A stretch of 64,000 nt of DNA from Aliagarivorans taiwanensis DSM 22990 (GTDB taxonomy: Bacteria > Pseudomonadota > Gammaproteobacteria > Enterobacterales > Celerinatantimonadaceae). Position 1 is the first letter of the stretch. The number at the start of each line of letters is the position of its first letter. A model generated the notes under the pieces. It searched no databases, had not been told where the DNA came from, and was given only the letters and a program-made list of their open reading frames with translations. Below, in pieces: positions 43,591-52,449 of this stretch. The stretch covers positions 1 to 64,000 of the forward strand of contig NZ_AUBZ01000005.1 in assembly GCF_000429505.1 (NCBI RefSeq), written 5' to 3'. The position numbers and the translations under genes are program-made.

Positions 43591-44304
43591 TTATAACCAA
43601 AAGTGATAGAAGTACTCCACAGATTCGACTGAATAGCCAGTTTTCTTGTAAAGATTACACGCAGGTATGTTTGCTCCTTGAGTTACAACCTGGCCGACAT
43701 TATAACCGTGCGCTATAAACCATTTTAGTGCAGCATTCACTAAGTTAACCCCGAGTTGCTTCCCTCTATATTGAGAGTCTACGGCAAGTAAACCAATGTC
43801 TCCTCTGTCACCCTTAGTCCCTAGCGTTACCATTCCAACTACGCACTCTCCTTCACGAATTGCTAACACTTCATCTGCAATCTCTTTACGTAAAGAGCGT
43901 ATAATCCACTTCTGATATAACTGGTCAAACTTCTCTTGAGGAATGTTTTTATCAACAGAAAAACGAGAGAACTCGCCACTTTGAATCGCTAGAGCTTGAA
44001 AATCAATGTTACGCATTGACTGAGAAAATGGTTCCACTATACAGCTAGAAGTAAATTTTCCTTGGTCTACACATGCGAGGTCGATGATAAAGGTAACCTT
44101 TTCGGCAGACAGCAGTCCTCCAAACCTACCCAAAAGTTTCGAACCTACTTTCCGGTTAGATGACCAATATACCAAGTCAACATCTTTATCTCTGAGCTTA
44201 ATTAGGACCTTAGATAATTCCTGGTCAACTAAACCAGGCTCGTTGATACGAGCAACCGATACTCCGAAAAAATCAGTATCCCAATCCAGTTTCTGATATG
44301 CCAC
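43591..44304 (-). CDS. wecD: GNAT acetyltransferase, WecD (dTDP-fucosamine acetyltransferase) type
   Basis: Predicted to N-acetylate dTDP-4-amino-4,6-dideoxygalactose to dTDP-Fuc4NAc. The 237-residue protein opens with LDWDTDFFGV, the hallmark start of WecD/RffC, and ends in a GNAT fold with VDSQYRGKQLGVNLVNAAL as the acetyl-CoA loop and NIPACNLYKKTGY. It starts with GTG, with GGAGG eleven bases upstream. It follows the WecE-type aminotransferase by 74 bp, as wecE follows wecD in enterobacteria but in reverse order. The base composition is more AT-rich than the housekeeping part of the window. Confidence 0.82.
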   Translation of the reverse strand: MAYQKLDWDTDFFGVSVARINEPGLVDQELSKVLIKLRDKDVDLVYWSSNRKVGSKLLGRFGGLLSAEKVTFIIDLACVDQGKFTSSCIVEPFSQSMRNIDFQALAIQSGEFSRFSVDKNIPQEKFDQLYQKWIIRSLRKEIADEVLAIREGECVVGMVTLGTKGDRGDIGLLAVDSQYRGKQLGVNLVNAALKWFIAHGYNVGQVVTQGANIPACNLYKKTGYSVESVEYFYHFWL

Positions 44305-44378
44305 GAAAGTAGGTACCTCCGACTAATTCTGCATAGAACCTAACTTGCGAAATGTTACTAGATCTAGTGTGCTCAAGG

Positions 44379-45518
44379 TTAGGAATGCTCTTCGAAAAAA
44401 GACATGATCGTACTAACAACTTGACTAACCTCGTCATATGTCATGTTGAAGAAAAGGGGAAGCCTCACAAGAGTTTGACTAGCTTTAGTGGTGAAATTGT
44501 CTTGATCGTGAAAAACACCGAACTTCTTGCCTGCAACTGAGCTATGCAGTGGCACATAGTGAAACACCGCTGTTATCCCTTGTTGAAGAAGATGTGCTAT
44601 GAACCTGTCCCTTAGTTCCTGGTCTCTGAAGCGAAAATGATAGATATGAGCATTATGCTCGCAGTGTGCAGGGATCTCGGGGAGCAAAACTTGCCATTTA
44701 TCCTTGTACGGCCTAAACGCTTCATCGTAACGGAGCCATATAGCCTTTCTGGTCGCACAGATATAGCTGGCTTCTTGCAATTGCGCCCACAAGTAAGCTG
44801 CTTGTAATTCAGATGGTAGGTAACTACTTCCGAGGTCTACCCATGTGTACTTGCCGACCTCTCCTCGAGTAAACTGCGAACGATTAGTCCCTTTTTCCCT
44901 TATGATCTCAGCTCGTTCAGCAAGCGATACGTCATTCAATATAAGTAAGCCCCCCTCTCCGCCGCTTGTAATGTTTTTTGTGTCATGAAAGCTATAGCAA
45001 CCTATATGCCCAAAGGTGCCTAAAGGGCGCTGTATGTAGCGACTTCCTATAGCTTGAGCAGCATCTTCAATAAGGTAAATGCTGTTTCGATCAGCCACCT
45101 CCCTAAGCATATCCATTTCACATGAGACTCCAGCATAGTGGACCGCTACAATCGCTTTAGTACGTGAGTTAATGGCGGCTTCTACTTTGCACTCATCTAT
45201 ATTTAGCGTGTCAGGTCGAATGTCAACAAAAACGACTTTAGCTCCTCTCAATACGAACGCATTCGCTGTAGAGACAAATGTAAAGGAGGGCATGATAACC
45301 TCGTCACCAGGCTGAAGGTTTATTAACAATGCGGCCATTTCTAGAGCTTGCGTACAGCTCGGCGTTAACAACGCCTTATCGCACCCTAACGAATCTTCAA
45401 ACCAGCGTTCGCATTTTTTTGAGAATGCACCATCACCCGATAACTTAACGCTTTCTAAAGCCTGTTGGATATACTTAGCTTCTGTGCCGACTTTGGTCGG
45501 CTGACAAAATGAAATCAA
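44379..45518 (-). CDS. wecE: dTDP-4-amino-4,6-dideoxygalactose transaminase, WecE type
   Basis: PLP enzyme that aminates dTDP-4-keto-6-deoxyglucose to dTDP-Fuc4N. The 379-residue protein is very close to E. coli WecE by recall: LTPSCTQALEMAALL, GDEVIMPSFTFVSTANAFVLRGA, VHYAGVSCEMD, the PLP lysine Lys181 in FHDTKNITSGGEGG (same number as in E. coli), and IREKGTNRSQF. It starts with TTG (AAGG eight bases upstream), and the family's MIxFxxPxxVG start supports this. It lies 28 bp after the glycosyltransferase. The keto-sugar needs RmlB, which must be elsewhere. Confidence 0.93.
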   Translation of the reverse strand: MISFCQPTKVGTEAKYIQQALESVKLSGDGAFSKKCERWFEDSLGCDKALLTPSCTQALEMAALLINLQPGDEVIMPSFTFVSTANAFVLRGAKVVFVDIRPDTLNIDECKVEAAINSRTKAIVAVHYAGVSCEMDMLREVADRNSIYLIEDAAQAIGSRYIQRPLGTFGHIGCYSFHDTKNITSGGEGGLLILNDVSLAERAEIIREKGTNRSQFTRGEVGKYTWVDLGSSYLPSELQAAYLWAQLQEASYICATRKAIWLRYDEAFRPYKDKWQVLLPEIPAHCEHNAHIYHFRFRDQELRDRFIAHLLQQGITAVFHYVPLHSSVAGKKFGVFHDQDNFTTKASQTLVRLPLFFNMTYDEVSQVVSTIMSFFEEHS

Positions 45519-45546
45519 ACTTAACGCCTTGTGAACTTGGTATTAC

Positions 45547-47190
45547 TTAAGTCAACCCAACATCTTTGAGTAGTTTTTCAAACGAGCAGCCGCAGGTAGA
45601 TACCTGCTGATATTCACTCAAAGCGACTTGTCGTTGCTCTGTATAATACGCTTGGTCACTACTGCACCTTAAAGCAAATCGAATCGCATCATCGAGCGTT
45701 TTAAATGAAAACTTATCTTGAACCCACCAGGCAACATCACTGTATCCCCTCGATAATGTTACAATTGGCACACCAGCGCCTAAAGCCATTACAGCGCTCG
45801 TTCCACCTCCAGCCCGGTCAGGGTTGAAAAATAAGTCCATCTCTGCGATAACTGAAGACAAATCAGTAACATAAGGTAGATGATGAATCCGCTCCTTGTA
45901 ATGCAGTCCAAGTGCTTCAAAACGCTCTTTAGGGGGGCCTACAAATACGATGTCAATACTCTCGTCAGATTCAAGCAAAACATAAAGTGCATTCAAACTA
46001 GCCTTATCGAGCTCCTCGCATATCCTAGTCCCTACTAATGAGATAAGAAATTTTTCAGCTGGCAAGCCTAACGACTCTCGCCCTAAAGACTTATAGGTAA
46101 AAGGCTTAGCGTAACTACGTAATAACTCTATCGAGTCTGGGTGACTAGGTGTTTCCTTTTCAAGGTAAGGGTGAGACATGTTTAGGGGAGTCGAAAATAG
46201 AGTTAGAGGAGTACCAGAAGAAGTGGGATACATAACCACGGGGAATGCCCCCCTCGAGTACTTACCAAGTACATCCGCAAACAAATTATTATCGGACACA
46301 GATACGACCAACTGGGGATTGTGATTCAATAACAGCTCAATAGCAGAGTAATGCTTGTTTCTATCGGAGACCTGGCTGAATGGGATCTTGTGATGGCGGT
46401 AGATGATTTGATTAAACCTAAGTGAGTTAGGAATAAATCTGCATCGAGCTTCATCCATCATATAGTCAATACCTGTATTATCTAACTCAGACAAACTATT
46501 GAAGCCACAGCCTCCTACAAATAGAGCATCTTGATTTTCAGGCAAGACAGCCAAATTAACTATAGAAACATCATAACCTAGTTCAATATATTTCATTGCC
46601 ATGTTAAGACATAAGGATGTAGGCGCATGTTTCAAGCCAATAAACTGATTGGTAACGATGACTATTTTTTGGCTTGTGAGTGTTTGTTTGGCAAAGTCAT
46701 TTCCAACTAACATGCTAGCCAAGGCACGGCTTGAAGCATGGTGCTGCTCAAACTCCTTAGCGTAACTAGAGAGTGAACTTCGATATGAAGATAAAAGTAA
46801 CTCATCTCTGTACCTCCGTTCAAACTCATTAGGGTTAACGAAGTATGTCAAACACAACTGCCAATGGATATACCACCGTTGTTCGAAAGGCAATTTAGGA
46901 TTCTTAGTGTATTCAGCTAAGCTTTCAAATGCTGCTTTCTTGTCGCCGTAAAGCAATAGGATAGATTGAAAGCAAAGATAGAAATCATCATGCTGATGCG
47001 CTAACCTTTCGATTTCCGACAACACCATATTGAATAATTTATTAGCATGCTCACTATTAGAGACAGACTGTTCCTCAAGGTGAGAAAAAAAAGCCTGTAA
47101 GCGTTTAGCTATGTCCGAGTAACTATGCTGTTCTGTTACGTCAGATAGTACCTCATTGAGTACCTGACTCTGCTTAATCAATCTATACAA
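45547..47190 (-). CDS. GT-B fold glycosyltransferase with helical N-terminal domain
   Basis: A 547-residue cytoplasmic protein. Residues about 1-165 are helical and repeat-like, rich in charged residues, with no recognised family. From about 172 (KIVIVTNQFIGLKHAPTSLCLNMAM) a GT-B fold begins, and the donor site is plausible at 455-480 (FFNPDRAGGGTSAVMALGAGVPIVT). The start is a TTG at 47190 with AGGA eight to nine bases upstream. It lies 59 bp after maf and before wecE. Context suggests it acts on flagellin glycan, perhaps adding Fuc4NAc or extending Pse; this is inference, and the sugar specificity is not readable. Confidence 0.78.
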   Translation of the reverse strand: MYRLIKQSQVLNEVLSDVTEQHSYSDIAKRLQAFFSHLEEQSVSNSEHANKLFNMVLSEIERLAHQHDDFYLCFQSILLLYGDKKAAFESLAEYTKNPKLPFEQRWYIHWQLCLTYFVNPNEFERRYRDELLLSSYRSSLSSYAKEFEQHHASSRALASMLVGNDFAKQTLTSQKIVIVTNQFIGLKHAPTSLCLNMAMKYIELGYDVSIVNLAVLPENQDALFVGGCGFNSLSELDNTGIDYMMDEARCRFIPNSLRFNQIIYRHHKIPFSQVSDRNKHYSAIELLLNHNPQLVVSVSDNNLFADVLGKYSRGAFPVVMYPTSSGTPLTLFSTPLNMSHPYLEKETPSHPDSIELLRSYAKPFTYKSLGRESLGLPAEKFLISLVGTRICEELDKASLNALYVLLESDESIDIVFVGPPKERFEALGLHYKERIHHLPYVTDLSSVIAEMDLFFNPDRAGGGTSAVMALGAGVPIVTLSRGYSDVAWWVQDKFSFKTLDDAIRFALRCSSDQAYYTEQRQVALSEYQQVSTCGCSFEKLLKDVGLT

Positions 47191-47249
47191 AGTTTTTGTC
47201 CTGCGGATTTTTTAACAAGTACCGTAAGGCACTGCAGAAATGGATAACA

Positions 47250-50111
47250 CTAAAACGAGGTTCCGGCTAACGGAGCATTTGTTTTATCAAACTCCCCCCA
47301 GTGTTCCATGTAAAAGTCCCGAGCATCATCCATATAGTCGCGCCAGACCTTTGCTCCTTGCTCAAATCGCTTCATACACTCCTCCTCATCATCACTGGAG
47401 AACGCAAGGCGAGTTAGATAGCTAAGAGTGAACGCGCTCGAACCACGCATTAGATAAAAGTACAATGAATGTTTACCACGTGTTGTCTCCTTTACCTGAT
47501 GGTTATGCTCATCCATTAGCTCTAATACCGACTCCCACGACTCACAAGGCTCATTCCAAAGCGCGCGAATTGTCTGGTGGTCTGCTTCATAGTCCTCTTT
47601 TCGAAAGTGCAAGTCGAATGACTCGGCAACCGATTGAAGGTTGCTGCTATAGGCCTGTTCTTTGAGTCGCTTCTTGAAGCCGTTCTTGTCTATTACACCA
47701 TTAACCAATAATACACTTTCGAGCTTGAGTGGGTACGTCCCCTCAATAAAGGCACCATTACTGGTGTTGAAACACTCTACGCCGCTTACTTCCGCAAGTG
47801 AGCGGCCAATAATTTCGGCGGATAGCTTAAATTCTTGCTTAGTAAAAACTTGATCTTCAAAGTTACCTTTAACCCGAAAACCAACCCCATGGCGTGAATA
47901 GTCATAAAGCTCTTCACCACCTTTTTTGTAGTAAGCAGACTGTTGACTATGGTGGAATTTGGGATCGACAAACCCGAGATCGACGCCAAAAAGGTAGACT
48001 TGTTTGAAGCCCAGTTTAATAACTGTTGATAATGTACAGTTTGACACCGTAGGAAACGAATAATAAATCCATTGCAGATTAGCGAATTCGGGGGAAATTT
48101 GAGAGTAGCAAACGGTGGATGCCTCACCGCTTTTCAAGCCTAGATACGCATCTTTAAATAACGACACCACATTAGGGTGAACGCCACAAACCGACAGCAG
48201 AGAAATCTCTTTAAGCCATTGCTTATCAGGCACTTGATTAATCCAAAGCGAGGTCGCATTAGTCTGTTCCACCTCGGCATGGAAATCCGGTTGAATGCCA
48301 AACTCATACAAGGCTTTCAGGCTTGTACCACAGGATATGATAATGGCTTTCTCTCTATGCTCGCGTAAGACCTCAATACTTTTGTCTAGCGAAGGGCCAT
48401 TACCCACAATAAACACCGGTGTTTCTGCAAGCTCTCTTCTTATGGATTCTGGCTTGTCTTCTAACATCAAGCAATGCCCTTGACGCAGCGCTTCCGTTGT
48501 GTGGGTAATGTTGAAAAAGCTATGGTCGTAGTATTCGCTAATGTTCAGCAGTATCTTCAGCTGCTCTCTCGTATCATTGATACTGGCGTGCATCTGCTGC
48601 GTATGGTAGCTAACAAAAAAATAGGTGTAAGAGAGAATATTAATGCCAGTAGAGAGCAAGCGTCGATGGATATCAGCGTACATATTGCTTCCATCGTCCC
48701 CAATGTTTAGGTATAGCCGGCTTTCTTGCTGCTTCGCCTTCTCGAGAACTTGACTCCAATCAGCAACCATTAAGCTGGCACTGAAAAAGTCCCAATTAGG
48801 CTCGTATAGGATGAAATTGTCGACACTGTGGTCTAGTAGCAAGCGCTCGACTTGAATACCTATTCCCCCACCATACATAATGAACGAAGGGATTTTTTCC
48901 GGCAGGCTTATCGATACTTCGGGAAGCGCAAGTACAAGCTCACGTAGCTTATCAGAGTACTCGTAGTGCAAAAATGGACTTGGCTTCCTGAGCGTGTACC
49001 GGGCATCAAGGGTATCCATTCTTGGAGAGCGACTGTAAAACTCAAAATACTGCTCAGTTTCCTGACGCGGGCTATCTTGATAGAGCACCGAACCGGTTTC
49101 GACATCAAGAAGATTTAGTTCTCCGCTCACCATTAAAAAAGGTAGCCAACGCTTAGCCTCGTAGTGTTCAAACTCAGACACGATATCTGGAAAGGCTTGC
49201 TTCATCGACGCTAAGTTGGCTTTACGACGTGCAAAACACTCTTTCTGAGAACTGTTTAGCTCATCGCTTTGCTCCTCATCAAGCAAATAGCTCCACAGGG
49301 GGAGCTCACATTCAAAGCTAAGGTCATCATCGTTTAGCGTTATACGCTGCTGTGCGCACTCTTGCACGCTGATGCCATGAATAACAGTCTGTTGCTCCAG
49401 CTGATTAAAAGGAGCGTAATGATAATGGCGGAAAAGATAGGCTGAGGGGGCATTGTCAGCCATCCATCGCTCGATAGCGCGGTTATTAGCTGCGCCCTCA
49501 AGCCCTGCAATCAACTCCAATTGGATACCAGATTGCACCAATCGGCGGTGGATTGATGCCCAGTTAGCAACAAAGAGAGAACTATGCATCAGCTCCCAAG
49601 AGGGTTCCACTAATAGTATCCGCTTCCAATCCTTCAGCTGCAATAGCTTTTCTATATGTAGGCCTAAACCACATCCTAGCACCACCAATGAATCAGCGTC
49701 CTCGGACAACGGCGCTAATTTACTGCTAAGCCCAGGGTATAGGGAATTTATAGTCCCCAATGTCTCTGGCACCAATTCAATAGGTGCTGAGCTAGAGCAG
49801 CTGTGCGAGATCATGGGGGCGCGCTGCTGAAAACAGGCAACCTGCTTAGTTACCTGTTTATCCGGGTTTATATGGTATAGCGTACGCCCCCGAGCTATGT
49901 TGCTTATATTGATATGCTTAGTTCGCGTAACAATAGGGCTATACTCTGCCAATGTTTGAGCGATAATGTTCTCGGCATAGTCGGGAAACAGCTGCTGAAT
50001 AATGCGTTGATTTTGATTAAATCTACGCAGCACTACTCTAGACAACGTCGCCTCAGCAGTCTCTTGCTCAGCACTGTCATAAAAGGTTTGGTAATTTAGG
50101 TTTTTTAGCAT
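47250..50111 (-). CDS. maf: Maf (motility-associated factor) flagellin glycosyltransferase, DUF115 family
   Basis: Predicted to transfer nonulosonic acid (here pseudaminic acid) onto Ser/Thr of flagellin before export. The 953-residue protein carries the DUF115 core from about 565 (VFIVGNGPSLDKS, CGTSLKALYEFGIQPDFHAEVEQTN, LFGVDLGF). Upstream are two similar copies of the Maf N-terminal domain: about 140-190 (GCGLGLHIEKLL...ILLVEPSWELMHSSLFVANW) and 410-455 (GGGIGIQVERLL...FILYEPNWDFFSASLMVADW). Each is followed by an HRRL-x(3)-GI phrase. It starts one base after the fliT stop, inside the cap operon. Confidence 0.9.
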   Translation of the reverse strand: MLKNLNYQTFYDSAEQETAEATLSRVVLRRFNQNQRIIQQLFPDYAENIIAQTLAEYSPIVTRTKHINISNIARGRTLYHINPDKQVTKQVACFQQRAPMISHSCSSSAPIELVPETLGTINSLYPGLSSKLAPLSEDADSLVVLGCGLGLHIEKLLQLKDWKRILLVEPSWELMHSSLFVANWASIHRRLVQSGIQLELIAGLEGAANNRAIERWMADNAPSAYLFRHYHYAPFNQLEQQTVIHGISVQECAQQRITLNDDDLSFECELPLWSYLLDEEQSDELNSSQKECFARRKANLASMKQAFPDIVSEFEHYEAKRWLPFLMVSGELNLLDVETGSVLYQDSPRQETEQYFEFYSRSPRMDTLDARYTLRKPSPFLHYEYSDKLRELVLALPEVSISLPEKIPSFIMYGGGIGIQVERLLLDHSVDNFILYEPNWDFFSASLMVADWSQVLEKAKQQESRLYLNIGDDGSNMYADIHRRLLSTGINILSYTYFFVSYHTQQMHASINDTREQLKILLNISEYYDHSFFNITHTTEALRQGHCLMLEDKPESIRRELAETPVFIVGNGPSLDKSIEVLREHREKAIIISCGTSLKALYEFGIQPDFHAEVEQTNATSLWINQVPDKQWLKEISLLSVCGVHPNVVSLFKDAYLGLKSGEASTVCYSQISPEFANLQWIYYSFPTVSNCTLSTVIKLGFKQVYLFGVDLGFVDPKFHHSQQSAYYKKGGEELYDYSRHGVGFRVKGNFEDQVFTKQEFKLSAEIIGRSLAEVSGVECFNTSNGAFIEGTYPLKLESVLLVNGVIDKNGFKKRLKEQAYSSNLQSVAESFDLHFRKEDYEADHQTIRALWNEPCESWESVLELMDEHNHQVKETTRGKHSLYFYLMRGSSAFTLSYLTRLAFSSDDEEECMKRFEQGAKVWRDYMDDARDFYMEHWGEFDKTNAPLAGTSF

Positions 50112-50112
50112 A

Positions 50113-50442
50113 CTAGTTATTCTTATCTTGGTAGCTAAGGTAGATAGATGTCACTTTTCGACCCCGAGCAAGCTCTCCCATTTTCGATGCAACGTCTTCC
50201 CGTTGATCTTTGCAGAAGTCGACCAAATCCTGCATCAGCTCAAGGTGTTCTTTGACCAGATTTCGCTCAACAATGGAAAGCACAGGCTTGCCATGCAAGA
50301 ACTCTTTGAACAATTGGTCATGTTCACTCAGTATATTGTCGATGGCTTCCTGTTCGACCTTGTCTTGAGTAAGCAACTCACGTAAAGACGTGAGCAGGTC
50401 GCTTGCGCTGCGGAGCAGCAAAGTCAGTGAAGGGCGAGGCAT
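50113..50442 (-). CDS. fliT: FliT-like flagellar chaperone
   Basis: A 109-residue, almost entirely helical protein directly after fliS (2 bp gap). Size, position and amphipathic helices fit FliT/FlaI-type proteins that bind FliD and other export substrates. Sequence similarity to enteric FliT is not evident by eye, so the call rests on context. It ends one base before the maf start, so cap chaperone and glycosyltransferase are co-translated. In Vibrio the corresponding gene is called flaI. Confidence 0.65.
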   Translation of the reverse strand: MPRPSLTLLLRSASDLLTSLRELLTQDKVEQEAIDNILSEHDQLFKEFLHGKPVLSIVERNLVKEHLELMQDLVDFCKDQREDVASKMGELARGRKVTSIYLSYQDKNN

Positions 50443-50444
50443 CG

Positions 50445-50861
50445 TTAGCCTTGTTTCTCGTTATACGCTTCTTGTTTCGCTGACTCGGGAATTTGCTCCC
50501 AAGCGGTTTTGATGGGTAGAAATATTTCTATCGCATCTGATACAGGCTTAGGGTCATTACTAGTAGCCGCTTCAGACAGAAGTTCTAGCACATAGGTGTA
50601 AAGGTCATGCAAGTTAGTCGCAATTTCACCGCCTTTTTCATGATCCAAGGTATCACGAAGGTTGGCGATAATTGACGTAGCTTTGGCCAATGGCTTGCCT
50701 TTATTAACTAAATCGTTACGCTCGATACATCCTTTAGCAACCGACAGATTCTCCAAGGCCGCTTGCATCAGTAACAAGGTTATCTGGTGAGGATCAGCGG
50801 TACTTATTTGATCTTTAATACCCACCTGACGGTACTGGTTAATACCTTTATACATACTCAA
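50445..50861 (-). CDS. fliS: Flagellin export chaperone FliS
   Basis: Binds the flagellin C-terminus in the cytoplasm until export. The 138-residue helical protein has the N-terminal QYRQVGIKDQISTADPHQITLLLMQAALENLSVAKG stretch and INFLRDTLD-like ANLRDTLD, typical of FliS. AGGA precedes the ATG. It lies 51 bp after fliD and 2 bp before fliT. Confidence 0.93.
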   Translation of the reverse strand: MSMYKGINQYRQVGIKDQISTADPHQITLLLMQAALENLSVAKGCIERNDLVNKGKPLAKATSIIANLRDTLDHEKGGEIATNLHDLYTYVLELLSEAATSNDPKPVSDAIEIFLPIKTAWEQIPESAKQEAYNEKQG

Positions 50862-50912
50862 TTCCTATCGTTTCTTAGTTGCTGGCCATACTATTTGAGC
50901 CGGCTTTTATAT

Positions 50913-52433
50913 TTAACCGAGGTTGGCGTAGATCCAACTCATCTGGCTGTTCATTTGTCCCATGGTAACGTCAAAAGCAGTATACTTGGCTCGGAGCGTT
51001 CTCTCGTAATCAGCCATTCGATCGTCAAGCGCAATCTGGGCTTTATCGACCCGACGCTGTTCCTGTTTAACGCTGTCTGAGCGTTGCTCCAAGATACCGC
51101 CCGTTTGTTCAAACGATTCAACAAACCCGTAAAAGGTATCAACCACTCCCCCTTCACCAGAAAAAACATGCTTGAGAGCTTCTGGATCTTCTTCTAGCCA
51201 TTTTCTAAGTTCGCGAGTATTTACCTCAAGGCTTTGGTCATTAATGTCTGTGGGGTTATCTTTTTCATCGGTGGGCCATCGTATACCTAGCGCATAAAAA
51301 GTTATCACGCGATCAGGCTCTGTTGGGTGCGAGTAACCCACTGTAGCCATGCGCGACAGCGAGTTTTTCATTGAGCGAAACATAGCATCACCACTCAACA
51401 CCTTACGGTCAGTATTCTCTTCGTCCCTCGCGACTTCTTCTGCACGGCTATATTTGTCAAGTTCAGTAATAACACGGTTATAAGCGTCAACAAATGCTTT
51501 AATATTCTCTACCGCAGTACTGTCATCGGCTTTAACCTCCAATTCAGTTGCACTGTCGGTAACGCGATTAACCGTGATATCGATGCCCGAGATCACTTCT
51601 CTAAATAGATTGGTATCGCTGGTGGCCTGAATACCGTTCACTTCGATAATGGCATTCGATGCTTCTTTGGTTAACGTCATACTGCCAAGCAAGCCATCAA
51701 GCGTAGTATCGCCAGCGCCGGTATTAGATATAGTCAAATTGTTGGCGTTACCTAACTCATCAACACCGGTTTTATCCGAATCAATGACTAACTGTGAACC
51801 ACCGCCACTGTTGATGATGTTAGCACTCACCCCAAAGTTTCCGGCAGAATTGTTAATCTCTTCTCGTAACTGCCGCAATGTCATACCCGCAGTTACTTCT
51901 ACGGTAAACGTTTCTTCGTTGTCCCCACTCCCCGCTGAAAATGTAAGTTGGGTATCAACATCACTAACCACAGAAGAGTCACTAGCAAACACCATCGAAC
52001 TTGACAAGCGCGAGCCTTGAGCGATTTGCTGAACATCAACGTCGTAGGTGCCGTTTGCGGCACGATTGTTCATTGAAACATCATAAGGTCCGTTGTAGCC
52101 ATTGCTGCTTGATGACGAGCTATCTTGGTTGTCATCATCGTCCTCATCCTCATCCTCATCAGGGATAGCACTGTCAACCCGACTAGCAATTTGTCCATCG
52201 ACCAATGCCATGCGAGGAAATAGTTTGTCAGCATCCCGAAGCACATCCAACTGCTTACGAAAAGCACTCATAGCTGACTTTACGGCACCAACCGCAGATA
52301 AAGTTACATCGAGCGTATCTTTACGCTCGTCCAATCGCGCCTGTTGCGGTACCCGTCTTGCCTCAATCGATACTTCGATTAGGGCTTCTAGATCGAGTCC
52401 ACTACCAATACCTGCTGCACTGATACCTGACAT
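50913..52433 (-). CDS. fliD: Flagellar cap protein FliD
   Basis: Forms the pentameric or hexameric cap at the filament tip and guides flagellin folding. The 506-residue protein has the FliD N-terminus (GISAAGIGSGLDLEALIE), central beta domains (FliD_N and FliD_C patterns such as AIIEVNGIQATSDTNLFREVISGIDITVNRV) and the C-terminal helix ending MNSQMSWIYANLG. Odd: residues 92-110 are a pure Asp/Glu tract followed by six serines, encoded in part by a hexanucleotide repeat. It lies 16 bp after flaG. Confidence 0.95.
   Translation of the reverse strand: MSGISAAGIGSGLDLEALIEVSIEARRVPQQARLDERKDTLDVTLSAVGAVKSAMSAFRKQLDVLRDADKLFPRMALVDGQIASRVDSAIPDEDEDEDDDDNQDSSSSSSNGYNGPYDVSMNNRAANGTYDVDVQQIAQGSRLSSSMVFASDSSVVSDVDTQLTFSAGSGDNEETFTVEVTAGMTLRQLREEINNSAGNFGVSANIINSGGGSQLVIDSDKTGVDELGNANNLTISNTGAGDTTLDGLLGSMTLTKEASNAIIEVNGIQATSDTNLFREVISGIDITVNRVTDSATELEVKADDSTAVENIKAFVDAYNRVITELDKYSRAEEVARDEENTDRKVLSGDAMFRSMKNSLSRMATVGYSHPTEPDRVITFYALGIRWPTDEKDNPTDINDQSLEVNTRELRKWLEEDPEALKHVFSGEGGVVDTFYGFVESFEQTGGILEQRSDSVKQEQRRVDKAQIALDDRMADYERTLRAKYTAFDVTMGQMNSQMSWIYANLG
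52131..52160 (-). repeat. Hexanucleotide repeat (GATGAG/TCCTCA type) inside fliD
   Basis: Three tandem TCCTCA units on the plus strand (52141-52158) with flanking degenerate units. They encode the Asp-Glu tract at FliD residues 92-104. Unit length is a multiple of three, so slippage would change tract length without breaking the frame. Confidence 0.85.
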
Positions 52434-52449
52434 AGTCTGTTACCTATAT

